DNA of 64,000 nt from NCBI RefSeq assembly GCF_001465835.2, contig NZ_CP013661.2, positions 992,001 to 1,056,000 on the forward strand, read 5' to 3'. The stretch is from Planococcus kocurii. GTDB lineage: Bacteria > Bacillota > Bacilli > Bacillales_A > Planococcaceae. Of this stretch, positions 25,025-34,524 are shown in pieces. The position numbers and the translations under genes were made by a program. Under the pieces are notes generated by a model that searched no databases, was not told where the DNA came from, and worked only from the letters and a program-made list of their open reading frames with translations. Numbering within the stretch: the stretch's first letter is position 1; every line of letters begins with the position of its first letter.

Positions 25025-26173
25025 ATGGATTTCGCATTAAGTGAAGAACAAGAGTTGTTTCGTACAGCCATTCGTAAATACATGACTGATTTAGGCAAAA
25101 CCGATATTGCCCGTTCCATAATTGATGGCAAACTAGAATCGATTACACGTGTAACTTCCGGTCTTGCTGAAATGGGTATCTCTGCGATTCCAATTCCAGA
25201 AGAGCAAGATGGACTTGGACTTGGTGCACTTGATCTCGTTCCAGTTTTTGAAGAAACTGGACGCGTGCTATTACCGGGCATCCAACTTGAAACACTCGCC
25301 TTAGCCGTACCGTTACTTAACGCTTACGGAACACAAGTCCAAAAATCCAATTGGTTAACAAAAGTCGCCACAGGCGAAAGCACAATCTCTGTTGCGTGGT
25401 ATGAACAAAACAGAGGACTGACACCAAAATCATTTAGCGCCATTGCAGCAAAAACAACTAGCGGATACGCCGTAACAGGTACGAAAACGCTTGTTTCCGT
25501 ATTAGGAAATCCAGACATCTTCGTCACAGCTGCACAAACAGCCGAAGGAAAATCTTTATTTCTTATTAAAGCAAGTGATGTTGCGTCACAAAAAATTCTT
25601 CCAGGCATTGACGAGACGCAGCAAATTGCACAATTGACCTTTGATCAAGCACCTGCTGAATTGCTCGGTGAACCCGGCGAGGCGGCACAAATGTTGGACA
25701 ATGCACTGCTCCATTTCAATGCGGCGCTCTGCTCTAGCATGGTCGGTGGCATGGATGAACTGGTTCATACAACGACCGAATACGCAAAAATTCGTATTCA
25801 GTTTAATCAACCCATTGGTCGATTTCAAGCAGTCAAACACGGCATTGTGAACATGAAACTCGATTTAGAAACAGCACGTTCTTTGTCTTATTACGCAGCT
25901 TGGGCTGTAGAAAATAATACAGAAGATAAAGAAACAGCTGTTCATAGCGCTCGTTCTTTCGTTTCGAAAGCCTATATAAAAGCAGCTGCCGACTCGATTC
26001 AACTTCATGGCGGAATTGGATTCACAGAAGAACTGGATGTTCAACTTTACCTAAAACGTGCACGCTATTACGAGAACTATTTCGGTTCGGTTCGCGACTC
26101 TCGTAAAAAAGCAGCGCGCGCACTCGGCTGGCATACAAAATCCACTAAACAACATCCCGTACCTGTTTCGTAA
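25025..26173 (+). CDS. Acyl-CoA dehydrogenase, second subunit
   Basis: A 382-residue acyl-CoA dehydrogenase family protein, diverged from the preceding one. It keeps the C-terminal FAD motifs RIQFNQPIGRFQAVKHGIVNMKLDLE and DSIQLHGGIGFTEELDVQLYLKRAR, but at the catalytic-Glu position of its partner it reads LHFNAALCSS, with no Glu. This division (one subunit supplying the base, the other completing the FAD site) is known in heteromeric ChsE-type enzymes. GTG at 25016 is too close to AGGAGAGG, so ATG 25025 is preferred. Co-transcribed, 21 bp after the first subunit. Confidence 0.86.
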   Translation: MDFALSEEQELFRTAIRKYMTDLGKTDIARSIIDGKLESITRVTSGLAEMGISAIPIPEEQDGLGLGALDLVPVFEETGRVLLPGIQLETLALAVPLLNAYGTQVQKSNWLTKVATGESTISVAWYEQNRGLTPKSFSAIAAKTTSGYAVTGTKTLVSVLGNPDIFVTAAQTAEGKSLFLIKASDVASQKILPGIDETQQIAQLTFDQAPAELLGEPGEAAQMLDNALLHFNAALCSSMVGGMDELVHTTTEYAKIRIQFNQPIGRFQAVKHGIVNMKLDLETARSLSYYAAWAVENNTEDKETAVHSARSFVSKAYIKAAADSIQLHGGIGFTEELDVQLYLKRARYYENYFGSVRDSRKKAARALGWHTKSTKQHPVPVS

Positions 26174-26211
26174 GTAACGAACTACAGATTAGTTAAGAAG
26201 GAGAATAGCAA

Positions 26212-27690
26212 ATGACCGTATCAACGGATTTGAAAGTCTATCAGAATTTAATTAATGGTGAATTACGTGGGGCAATAGGTGACGAAAAAATTGACTGCAT
26301 CGATCCTTCAACTGGTCGAGTATGGGCATACATTCCTCAAAGCACTGAAGAAGACGCGGTGTTGGCAGTTAACGCTGCGAAGAGTGCATTCCCAGCTTGG
26401 AAAAAAGCGAAAGCTGAAGATCGAGCAGCCGCTTTACGAAAAGTGGCTGAACTCATCGGTGAACACGGAGACGCGCTTGCAGCTCTTGAAACGCAAGACA
26501 CGGGTTGGGTTATTCGCGAAACGACATATGGCTTAATCCCCGTATTGCAACAAATTTGGTTTAACGCTGCCGCTGGAGCATTGGGTGCGAACCGCGGTCA
26601 AACCGTTCCCGTGACAGCGACAAGTCTCGGTTACACACTTCGTGAGCCTTATGGCGTTGTTGTCGGAATCACACCGTGGAATGCTCCATTATTTACACTT
26701 TCCATCAAAGCAGCAAATGCCATGGCAGCAGGAAATACGGTCATTATCAAGCCTTCTGAGCATGCATCCTCAGCTTCTCTGTATTTCGCTGAGTTGGTAA
26801 AAGACATCTTTCCGCCAGGAGTTTTCAACGTAATTTCTGGATACGGCGCAGATATTGGAGACACCTTAACGAGTCATCCCGACGTCAACAAAATTAGTTT
26901 GACTGGATCTAGTCGTACAGCTGCTACTATTGCACGAGCGACAGCTGATAAACCAAAGCCACTCATTCTAGAACTTGGCGGAAAATCTGCCAATATAATC
27001 TTTCAAGATGCGGACATCGATGCCGTAGCAGATGCGATTAGTACATACAGCATCTTCTCTGGAAACTCAGGACAAATTTGTGTCGGAAGTTCACGCTTAC
27101 TTGTCCATCGATCAATCTTTGACAAAGTGGCTGAAGCCGTCGTGTTACGCCTAAAAAATCCTGCCTATAAAACATACGGGCCGACACTGGATCCTACAAC
27201 TACAACTGGCCCCATCGCAAACAAATCACAATACGATATCGTTCGTAATTATATCCAAGTCGGATTAGACGAAGGCGCGGAACTGCTCTTTGGCGGTCGT
27301 TCTGGAGGAGCAGAAGTTGCACCCGGTCACAGTGATTTAGCAGAGGGCTATTGGATTGAGCCCACCTTATTAAAAGCTGAGTCCAATACTTTGCGTATTT
27401 GCCAGGAAGAAATTTTTGGACCTGTTGCAGTTATGATTCCATTTGACACGGAAGAACAAGCTCTATCACTCGCAAATGGCACGGAATTCGGTCTGGCTGC
27501 AGGTGTCTGGACAAAAGACTTGAGCCTTGCGCATCGCATGGTTTCTGCAATCGAGGCTGGAAACGTATGGGTTAATACGTATGCGCGCGTCGGACCTGAA
27601 ATGCCCTTTAGTGGTGTAAAAAGTAGTGGCTTTGGCACAGATTCGATTGAAGATTACTGTCGCGAAAAATCTTGTGTTATTGAATTATAA
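26212..27690 (+). CDS. NAD(P)-dependent aldehyde dehydrogenase
   Basis: A 492-residue ALDH, standard length. Active-site Asn157 (TPWN), Lys180 (IIKPSEH), Glu254 (LELGGKSANI) and nucleophile Cys290 (GNSGQICVGSS) are all present. It oxidises an aldehyde to the carboxylic acid. In this operon it could take the aldehyde released by the Ltp2/DUF35 retro-aldolase; the acid could then be reactivated by the CoA ligase that follows. Start after AGAAGGAGAATAGCAA. Substrate not deducible from sequence. Confidence 0.9.
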   Translation: MTVSTDLKVYQNLINGELRGAIGDEKIDCIDPSTGRVWAYIPQSTEEDAVLAVNAAKSAFPAWKKAKAEDRAAALRKVAELIGEHGDALAALETQDTGWVIRETTYGLIPVLQQIWFNAAAGALGANRGQTVPVTATSLGYTLREPYGVVVGITPWNAPLFTLSIKAANAMAAGNTVIIKPSEHASSASLYFAELVKDIFPPGVFNVISGYGADIGDTLTSHPDVNKISLTGSSRTAATIARATADKPKPLILELGGKSANIIFQDADIDAVADAISTYSIFSGNSGQICVGSSRLLVHRSIFDKVAEAVVLRLKNPAYKTYGPTLDPTTTTGPIANKSQYDIVRNYIQVGLDEGAELLFGGRSGGAEVAPGHSDLAEGYWIEPTLLKAESNTLRICQEEIFGPVAVMIPFDTEEQALSLANGTEFGLAAGVWTKDLSLAHRMVSAIEAGNVWVNTYARVGPEMPFSGVKSSGFGTDSIEDYCREKSCVIEL

Positions 27691-27728
27691 ATAGATTGCA
27701 TTCAAACTCTTAAATAGGCGGTGATCAG

Positions 27729-29462
27729 ATGAATGTCCAACTCCCAAAAAAAGATAACTATGACTTGGATTTACCTGAAATTCTCGACATTCCCAACGTA
27801 TCAGCGGGTGCGATTTTAAAAGGTAGCGTTAAACAATACGGTGAAAAAAATGCCTATATTTATCGAGATACTCCGATTTCATATAACGCGATTTATCAAG
27901 AGGCAAAGCGTTTTGCAAATGCATTGCGAACACTTGGTATTGGTCGTGGCATGGTCGTATCAACTCATTTGCCAACCTGCCCGCAATACGTCGCAGCGTA
28001 TTACGGAATCATTTTATCAGGTGCAGCCTATTCCCCACTCAATCCGTATTTACCTACAGGAGATTTAACGCACCAATTGAATGATTCCGAAACTCAAGTT
28101 GTCGTGACACATGAATCGGTTGCACATTCCATTCGAGAAGTGCTTACCAATACGCAAGTCAAACATGTGATTCTCACTGGAGAGTCCGAAATCTATTCCA
28201 ACGAAACGCCTGTACCAATGGATGACTACGATGGCTGTTATAGTTTTGCAGCATTAAAAGCAGCGGCATCAGAAGACGACTTTGATGCGGGTATCGTTCC
28301 GGAACTTGATCTTGCTCATATCGCCTATACAGGAGGCACAACAGGCAGTCCGAAAGGCGTGATGATTACCCACGCGAATTTAGTCAGTAATATTACACAA
28401 ATTGCCGCATGGACGGCTGGGGCGTTACCTATTTTAGATAGTGACGGTGCACTGCGTTTCGTAGCGGTCGAACAAGACCGTGAAATCTACAAGAAAAAAT
28501 ACTTAATTCCTCTCGGTGAAGAAGTGCGGTTAAGTCCTTCTCCGCTATTTCATATTACGGGTGGTATTGGAATGATTGTCTCTCCGATGGCACAAGGAGT
28601 CACGACTTTGTTACCGGACCGGTTCGTTCCTACACAATTTCTAGATTTAATCGAAAAATACAGTGTGTCTTCTATTAACGGAGCACCTGCAATGTGGAAT
28701 ATCTTATTAAACTTGCCTGGAGTCGACTCATACGATTTCTCGACAATCCGCAACATCAGTTCTGGTGCAGCTCCTCTCTCACAAAAAGAGTTAGGACTGC
28801 TAAAAGAAATGTTCCCGAATGCACGTGTTGGCGAAGGTTATGGACTGACAGAAGCGACGGCATCTGTAGCCGGCAGTGTCATGGTCGCAGGCGGCGTTCA
28901 TAAAGTCGGAACAGTTGGTTTGCCAACCTACAATACAAAAATCAAAGTCGTATCGCTCGACGGCATGAGCGAAGACCCTCTTCCGACTGGACAGGCTGGA
29001 GAAATTTGTATTTACGGTCCACAAGTCATGAAAGGCTATTTCAATAAGCCGGAAGAAACGGCTGCGACACTTCGAAGTGGCTGGCTGCATACTGGAGATA
29101 TCGGCATCATTGATGAAGACGGCTATCTCGCGATTGTCGATCGAAAAAAAGAGATGCTCATCTACAACGGCTACAACGTCTATCCAAGCCGGATTGAAGA
29201 AGTTCTTGTCTCTCATCCCGACGTCCAAAACGCTATTGTCATCGGAAAACCTGTAGAAGGCATCGGTGAAATTCCAAAGGCATTCGTCATCCTCAAACCC
29301 GGCAGTGGCTTGTCTGAGGAAGAACTCATGACCTATACAAATGAACGCGTCGTCCACTATTCAAAAGTACGAGAACTCGAATTCCTTGAGCAGTTCCCGA
29401 TGACAGCAGCAGGAAAGATTTCAAAAATCCATTTGAAGAAACAAGAACTGGAAAAGCACTAA
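27729..29462 (+). CDS. Acyl-CoA synthetase (AMP-forming)
   Basis: A 577-residue ANL-superfamily ligase that activates a carboxylic acid to acyl-AMP, then acyl-CoA. P-loop IAYTGGTTGSPKGVMITH near 196-213, GEGYGLTEATASVAG, hinge GWLHTGDIGIIDEDGYLAIVDRKKEMLIYNGYNVYPSRIEE, and the catalytic Lys near the C-terminus in MTAAGKISKIHLKK. It has an insertion after the P-loop region (VEQDREIYKKKYLIPLGEEVRL), as in some fatty-acid or aryl-acid ligases. Last gene of the operon, closed by a strong terminator. It probably starts the pathway by loading CoA on the imported acid. Confidence 0.9.
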   Translation: MNVQLPKKDNYDLDLPEILDIPNVSAGAILKGSVKQYGEKNAYIYRDTPISYNAIYQEAKRFANALRTLGIGRGMVVSTHLPTCPQYVAAYYGIILSGAAYSPLNPYLPTGDLTHQLNDSETQVVVTHESVAHSIREVLTNTQVKHVILTGESEIYSNETPVPMDDYDGCYSFAALKAAASEDDFDAGIVPELDLAHIAYTGGTTGSPKGVMITHANLVSNITQIAAWTAGALPILDSDGALRFVAVEQDREIYKKKYLIPLGEEVRLSPSPLFHITGGIGMIVSPMAQGVTTLLPDRFVPTQFLDLIEKYSVSSINGAPAMWNILLNLPGVDSYDFSTIRNISSGAAPLSQKELGLLKEMFPNARVGEGYGLTEATASVAGSVMVAGGVHKVGTVGLPTYNTKIKVVSLDGMSEDPLPTGQAGEICIYGPQVMKGYFNKPEETAATLRSGWLHTGDIGIIDEDGYLAIVDRKKEMLIYNGYNVYPSRIEEVLVSHPDVQNAIVIGKPVEGIGEIPKAFVILKPGSGLSEEELMTYTNERVVHYSKVRELEFLEQFPMTAAGKISKIHLKKQELEKH

Positions 29463-29493
29463 TATCACATGAAAAAACACCTGGGGTAACAAT

Positions 29494-29530
29494 AAAAACT
29501 CGCCATTTCTTCTTGAAATGGCGAGTTTTT
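29494..29530 (+). terminator. Terminator of the acyl-CoA operon
   Basis: Perfect stem AAAAACTCGCCATTTC / GAAATGGCGAGTTTTT with a TTCTT loop. Confidence 0.9.
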
Positions 29531-29658
29531 CTATCTTCTATAATAATTTGATCGGCTGTTTTTAACGTGCTATTAGTTTGTTCATTAGTGTTATTGGCGT
29601 TTTGAATCATAAACTATTTCGAGATGGCTTTGCCAGCAGTGGTTTTTGCTTACAAATT

Positions 29659-32433
29659 TTATATTTTTGGTGCAAATCGATCCATGAAGAATTCCAATTC
29701 TTCGACTGGTAAAGGTTTACTATAATAATACCCTTGGATATTAAGGCAATCTCTAGCGATTAAAAAGTCTAACTGCTCTTTTGTTTCTACACCTTCAGCA
29801 ATAACATTCAAGTTAAGATTTTGAGCCAAGGTAATGATCGTACTCGTAATCGCCGCATTGTCTTTATCCGTTAAAATATCAAGCATAAACGATCTGTCTA
29901 TTTTTAACGTATCGATTGGAAAATCTTTCAAATAACCTAATGACGAATAGCCCGTTCCAAAGTCATCTAGTGCTATTTTTATGCCCAATGCTTTGATTTC
30001 TCTCATTTTCTCCAATGTCACATGTGTATTTTTGAAAATCTGATTTTCAGTCAATTCGATATGCAAAAATTCTGGTGCTATCTTTGTATCTATTAAGATA
30101 CTTTCAATCATTGAAATCAAGTCGTCTTCCTCAAACTGTCTACCTGACAAATTCACAGAAACCGACAACTGGGAATGCCCTTGACTGTGCCATGTATTCA
30201 ATTGCTTGCAGGCGTTCAAAAGTACCCATTTGCCAATGGGGACGATCAATCCGGTTTCTTCTGCAACCGGAATAAATTCAATTGGAGAGATCATGCCTCG
30301 AGTTGGATGATTCCATCTCAGCAACGCTTCTGCTCCGACGATGCTGTTGGTTTTGCTATTTACTTGTGGTTGATAATGGAGACTCAGTTCACCATTTTCT
30401 AAAGCTTTGTACAATGCATTTTCCAAGTAAATGCTTTCCATACTCCAGTCACTCATTTCACTCTTAAAGAAATGATGATAGGTACCGGATTTTTCTTTCG
30501 ATTTATACATGGCAGCATCAGCATTTTTGATCAAAATTTCAGCTGTGTCGCCGTGTTCTGGAAATAAGCTAATGCCAATACTCGCTTTAATATATACTTC
30601 GTTTCCTTTTAACGAAAACGGTTCTTTAAAGGATTCAACTAACTTATCCACAATTTTTAATACATCTTGATTTTTGTTGTAGTTCGGCAAGACGATCGTA
30701 AATTCATCGCCTCCTTGACGCGATACAAACGCGCCTTCTGGTACACACCGCCTTAATCGATTGGCAACATTTTTCAGTAACATATCTCCATAACTATGCC
30801 CAAAACTATCGTTTATCATTTTAAAGCGATCCAAATCCAAGAATAATACTGCGACTTTCTGACCCGACAGTCCCGCTTTTTCTGTTTCTTTTTTCAAATA
30901 ATCTTCAAGTAAAATTCGATTTGGCAAATCTGTCAAATGATCGTAGTAAGCTAAGTGACTAATTTCCTTTTCTAATTGCTTTCTCTTGGTAATGTCTCTG
31001 AATGTAACAACTTCACCAATAATCTGGTTGTTTTCTTTTATAGCAGAAACGACGTACTCAACAGAAAAACCATGCCCATCTTTTTTTAGAAATTTCAAGT
31101 CCTCTTCTAAAGAAACCGAAGTAATCATCAGGTTTTGGTTTTCGTGTAACAAGGTCTTGTAAGACTGTCCGATCAGTTCGCCCGTGTTATAACCTAATAT
31201 AGACTCTGCCGCTCGGTTGCAGAACGTGATCTTGTTTTCTAAATCAAAACCGAAAATACCTTCATCTACCGAATTTAAAATCAGCTCTTTTTCACGACTC
31301 AAGTTTTCTAATTCTGTAACCACTGTTTTAAGTTCATTATTTTTCAAAACAACCTCTGAAGTTCTTTTTTCAATTAGCATTTCTTGTTTTTCCATATAGA
31401 GCAAATTAGATAGTGTGGAGGCAGTAGCTTCTGCAATCGATTGAGCTAGTTCGATATCGGATTCACTGAAGAATTGCTCCGTTTTATTAAAACTGACGAG
31501 GACAAGCGCTCCTAAAACTTCCCCCATCGATACAAAAGGAAGCATCAACATCGCTTCAAACCCAAATGTTTTAGAAACCTCTTGGTTAACTCGTTCGTCT
31601 TTTGTCACGTCTCGAATATACAGCGGCTTTTTAGAAACGACTACGGCATCAAACACACGATCATTTGATGGATCAAACTGCAACTCCTCGTGCTTGTCCA
31701 GCCAGTCTTCTTCAGCCCATTCACTTTTCGTACTTAAATTAGTCGGTTTCATCTTCGCACCTACTATTGGATCTAATAAATGAACACCTATATTATCATT
31801 TTTTAAAACCTTACCGACATAATGAAAACATTTTTCCATTACATCTGTCATTGAGGAAGTCATAGATAAGTCACGCGTCAAATCTAGCAGCAATTGCTTT
31901 TCAGCAAGGATACTTTCCTTACGTTGTAAATTGTTGACGTTTCGAATTGCTACACCTGCCATATTGACATAGGCTTCTACCGTTTGTATTTCATCTGCGG
32001 TCAAATTCATCGGGATGCCGTAGTCAAACAGAAAAACCAGTCCGAACAATTCACCTTCATATGAAATAGGAAGTGCTAATAGTGATTTGATGCCAAATCC
32101 TGCAACTGCTCTTGGATCCGGACGATTGTCTTTTGACGTATCTGCGATATAAATGGTTTGTTGCGTTTCAATTACTTCTTTTGCTAATAAATCATATTCT
32201 GTATCTACTACATGCATATCGAGTGTCATACCATTAATAACTTTCGGCTTCCCCACGTATCCACGGAAACTCCCATCTTCTTGCGGCAAGTAAATTCCAA
32301 CCGAGTCACATTGCACAACTTCTTCGGATATAGCCGTAATCACATGTTCAAGAAGTGGACGGAGTTCAAAATTCGTGTTGATTAATTTCGTAATATCGGC
32401 CAACCGGGAATAACGGGTTTGTTCAATCTTCAT
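29659..32433 (-). CDS. GAF-GAF-PAS-GGDEF-EAL cyclic-di-GMP signalling protein
   Basis: A 924-residue soluble protein. Two GAF domains (about 20-165 and 185-345), a short coiled coil, a PAS domain (about 380-490), GGDEF (about 500-660) and EAL (about 675-924). The diguanylate cyclase motif GGDEF is intact ([13 protein letters not shown]), and no RxxD inhibitory site precedes it. The EAL half has [22 protein letters not shown] and AEGVET, so it should bind metal and hydrolyse c-di-GMP. Both activities are possible. No membrane helix, so the signal is cytoplasmic. ATG 32433 is 8 bp after GGAGG; an ATG 15 bp upstream overlaps that site. Monocistronic. Confidence 0.92.
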   Translation of the reverse strand: MKIEQTRYSRLADITKLINTNFELRPLLEHVITAISEEVVQCDSVGIYLPQEDGSFRGYVGKPKVINGMTLDMHVVDTEYDLLAKEVIETQQTIYIADTSKDNRPDPRAVAGFGIKSLLALPISYEGELFGLVFLFDYGIPMNLTADEIQTVEAYVNMAGVAIRNVNNLQRKESILAEKQLLLDLTRDLSMTSSMTDVMEKCFHYVGKVLKNDNIGVHLLDPIVGAKMKPTNLSTKSEWAEEDWLDKHEELQFDPSNDRVFDAVVVSKKPLYIRDVTKDERVNQEVSKTFGFEAMLMLPFVSMGEVLGALVLVSFNKTEQFFSESDIELAQSIAEATASTLSNLLYMEKQEMLIEKRTSEVVLKNNELKTVVTELENLSREKELILNSVDEGIFGFDLENKITFCNRAAESILGYNTGELIGQSYKTLLHENQNLMITSVSLEEDLKFLKKDGHGFSVEYVVSAIKENNQIIGEVVTFRDITKRKQLEKEISHLAYYDHLTDLPNRILLEDYLKKETEKAGLSGQKVAVLFLDLDRFKMINDSFGHSYGDMLLKNVANRLRRCVPEGAFVSRQGGDEFTIVLPNYNKNQDVLKIVDKLVESFKEPFSLKGNEVYIKASIGISLFPEHGDTAEILIKNADAAMYKSKEKSGTYHHFFKSEMSDWSMESIYLENALYKALENGELSLHYQPQVNSKTNSIVGAEALLRWNHPTRGMISPIEFIPVAEETGLIVPIGKWVLLNACKQLNTWHSQGHSQLSVSVNLSGRQFEEDDLISMIESILIDTKIAPEFLHIELTENQIFKNTHVTLEKMREIKALGIKIALDDFGTGYSSLGYLKDFPIDTLKIDRSFMLDILTDKDNAAITSTIITLAQNLNLNVIAEGVETKEQLDFLIARDCLNIQGYYYSKPLPVEELEFFMDRFAPKI

Positions 32434-32661
32434 TAGCACAACCTCCATTCACTGACTTCGTTATCTATGTTATAAAAGGTGACAAACTGCCATCGAAACA
32501 TCCAAAATAAAAATTACCTTTTTTTAACACTTAGAACTTCTTTTTTACCTATTCTATTTAGACAATAGGTTATTCATGTATTTTTTGTACAATCATTCTA
32601 TCATTAATATCGACAAAGACTCGTTAAAAGTTAATAATAATTTAATTGATATTCAGATAAT

Positions 32662-32760
32662 TTATCTGTTAGCGATAAATTTTAAAAAATCTACTCTCAG
32701 CATCCTATTGGCGACTTCTTTCTGTACAGTGAAAGCAAAGAACTTACTCAGTCGATTCAA
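32662..32760 (-). CDS. Candidate small basic protein (32 aa)
   Basis: A 32-codon frame with a TTG start and a strong AGAAGGAG site 9 bp upstream. It begins MNRLSKFFAFTVQKEVANRM and ends FIANR; amphipathic and basic, predicted helical. It lies alone in a 450-bp AT-rich stretch, after the terminator of the upstream gene. No family recognised. The ribosome site is the main argument for translation. Confidence 0.4.
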   Translation of the reverse strand: MNRLSKFFAFTVQKEVANRMLRVDFLKFIANR

Positions 32761-32809
32761 TTTTACTCACTCCTTCTAAACTTCTACTTATTTTTAAGTC
32801 AAATCAAAA

Positions 32810-32845
32810 ACCGCAAGAGAAAATGGTGAACTTTTCTCTTGCGGT
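32810..32845 (-). terminator. Terminator after the duplicated-domain secreted protein
   Basis: Stem ACCGCAAGAGAAAA / TTTTCTCTTGCGGT, 8-nt loop; on the minus strand it is followed by TTTTTGATTT. 37 bp after the stop. Confidence 0.88.
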
Positions 32846-32881
32846 CTATATAGTTAGTAATGCTATTCAAACTGCTATTGA

Positions 32882-33772
32882 TTACTTTTGATATTGCGTC
32901 ACGACTGTTTTAGCAAGAAGACCGATTACTTGGCCTTTAAATTGATCTGGAACAGAATGACCGGCCGGGTCTTTATAATACAGAAGGTTTGTTTCTTCCA
33001 CATAAGTAAAACCCATTTCTAGAAATTGGCTCTTTAAAGACGGTGGCAGTTGGTCGCTGCCTGTCATTTTTTTAAAGTACGGAGTTGTCGAAATCGACAC
33101 ATCCACATCGTCTAAACTAGATGTTAGCATGAATAAATCCTTATCGCTTTTTATAATCCACTGTCCTTTAGAGTAGATGGCTATTTGTAAGTATTCCAAT
33201 CCAGAAATCCCCTCTAAGTTAACGCCATAAATCTCGTTAATCAGCGTTCGATTCGCTGCTCCTGTAAGCGCATAGTCATGTTCTTTTATATAGCGGTCCA
33301 TCACTTCGTTTTTCTTCATCTTCATAATCTTCGCGTCTTTAGCTGTTGATTCTGCTGATTCTTTCAGAGATACTCGCAAACTTTTCATAATTTCATCCGA
33401 ATAAATGCTCAGCTTACTGCCATAATCCTTTTTGGAAACTAGATTTAAATCAACTGAAAAAACTTCGTCTACTGCACGACGAACTTCATTGCCTTTCAGC
33501 TTTTTACCAAAGGAAGCTACGTAATGATCCATGACTTTCACTTTCGGCATTTTGTTGATGACACTATCCAGCTGTGTAGATTTAGCATCTTCTCCTAAAC
33601 CAACACGTACGGCTTCCATAACTTTTTTGGAATACTTGGTATCTTGTTTATGTTGTTGTGCTTGTTGAACAGTAGTCGACGTTTCCTGTGCAAAAACGTT
33701 GCCAACTCCTCCTGTAAACAACATGCTGATTAAAAAAATAGAGACCATCAGTTTCTTAAATTGGATTTTCAA
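32882..33772 (-). CDS. Secreted protein with an internal 67-residue duplication
   Basis: A 296-residue protein. N-terminal signal peptide (basic start, hydrophobic 8-22, cleavage likely after FAQ near residue 29). Residues 47-113 and 124-190 align without gaps, with 26 of 67 identical: each has YS...M...RV.L.E.A.ST..D..I.KM.K..VMD.Y, then L.G...R....E...V.L...S. The last ~100 residues are different and hydrophobic/aromatic. TTG start after AGAGGAAACCAA. Probably extracellular. No known family recognised. Single gene with its own terminator. Confidence 0.8.
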   Translation of the reverse strand: MKIQFKKLMVSIFLISMLFTGGVGNVFAQETSTTVQQAQQHKQDTKYSKKVMEAVRVGLGEDAKSTQLDSVINKMPKVKVMDHYVASFGKKLKGNEVRRAVDEVFSVDLNLVSKKDYGSKLSIYSDEIMKSLRVSLKESAESTAKDAKIMKMKKNEVMDRYIKEHDYALTGAANRTLINEIYGVNLEGISGLEYLQIAIYSKGQWIIKSDKDLFMLTSSLDDVDVSISTTPYFKKMTGSDQLPPSLKSQFLEMGFTYVEETNLLYYKDPAGHSVPDQFKGQVIGLLAKTVVTQYQK

Positions 33773-33858
33773 TTGGTTTCCTCTTTCTGTTTAGTAAACT
33801 TTTATCGTTGTTATTCCTCTGATTTCTTAATGGATCTGACAAAACTGTTCTACCAATT

Positions 33859-34320
33859 TCACGATTTATCCATATTGTTCGCTTCTTCTGTATCGCGGAC
33901 GTTCTTTTGTACCGTCACTACTGCAAACAAACTCAAGACAAACGAAATGCCGTAGAATCCTTTTTCGCTCAAGATGATACTGCCTGCATTAAACAAGCCA
34001 ATCGCCATAAGTGCGATTGCTGAAATGAGCGCAAACCAGCTGATGCCATAATACAGATTTGTAACACGTATTCCTTCATCGCGGTCTCGAACTGCTTTTT
34101 GAAGTGACACAGCGGAATAAAGGCCAAGGATCATGACTGTGATGTAATACCCTTTCTCGTTTAACTCCATCGTTGCATTGTATAATCCAATCAAATAAGT
34201 TGATACCCCTATGAGCAATGCTCCCCATGCTGCACCTTTAAACGCGCCAGTCGGTTCTCCGAGCCTGCGTTTCTCCACTGTTTTTTTCGTAAACACATCT
34301 TCATCTTTATCCCCTAACAT
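33859..34320 (-). CDS. YiaA/YiaB-type inner membrane protein
   Basis: A 153-residue protein with four membrane helices arranged as two related pairs, each pair followed by a short basic motif: TYLIGLYNATMELNEKGYYI...SLQKAVRDRDEG and ALMAIGLFNAGSIILSEKGFYG...TVQKNVRDTEEA. This duplicated EKGYY/QK.VRD pattern defines the YiaA/YiaB domain. Function is not known in any species to my knowledge. Ribosome site GAGGGG upstream. Confidence 0.85.
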   Translation of the reverse strand: MLGDKDEDVFTKKTVEKRRLGEPTGAFKGAAWGALLIGVSTYLIGLYNATMELNEKGYYITVMILGLYSAVSLQKAVRDRDEGIRVTNLYYGISWFALISAIALMAIGLFNAGSIILSEKGFYGISFVLSLFAVVTVQKNVRDTEEANNMDKS

Positions 34321-34484
34321 ACATACAACCCCTCTCTATTAATAGTGTAAATCTTACTTTCTACTGAAAAGATGTCTTAATTTTACAAATTTTAATTAAG
34401 ACTATTTTACCATATACAGCAGAAGATGATACGGCTGATTTAAATAAACTAGCTAAAAATTTTAAAAAAATAATTTACACATAA

Positions 34485-34524
34485 AAAGCAGGAGGACGAA
34501 CCCATTGGTTCAGCCTCCTGCTTT
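34485..34524 (-). terminator. Terminator overlapping the end of the DUF488 gene
   Basis: Stem AAAGCAGGAGG / CCTCCTGCTTT with an inner GAACC/GGTTC pairing. It starts at the last base of the DUF488 stop codon and is followed on the minus strand by TTTATG. Confidence 0.8.

Noticed and set aside
24841..25281. 146-codon open frame antisense across two acyl-CoA dehydrogenase genes
   Set aside because: Crosses the gene boundary and mirrors both proteins; no start signal.
28800..29357. 185-codon open frame antisense to the acyl-CoA synthetase gene
   Set aside because: It lies wholly opposite the conserved adenylation motifs, has no ribosome site and encodes no recognisable domain; a codon-bias shadow.
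32576..32779. 67-codon plus-strand frame
   Set aside because: AT-driven Ile/Leu/Asn-rich translation without a ribosome site; the minus-strand 32-aa frame is better supported.
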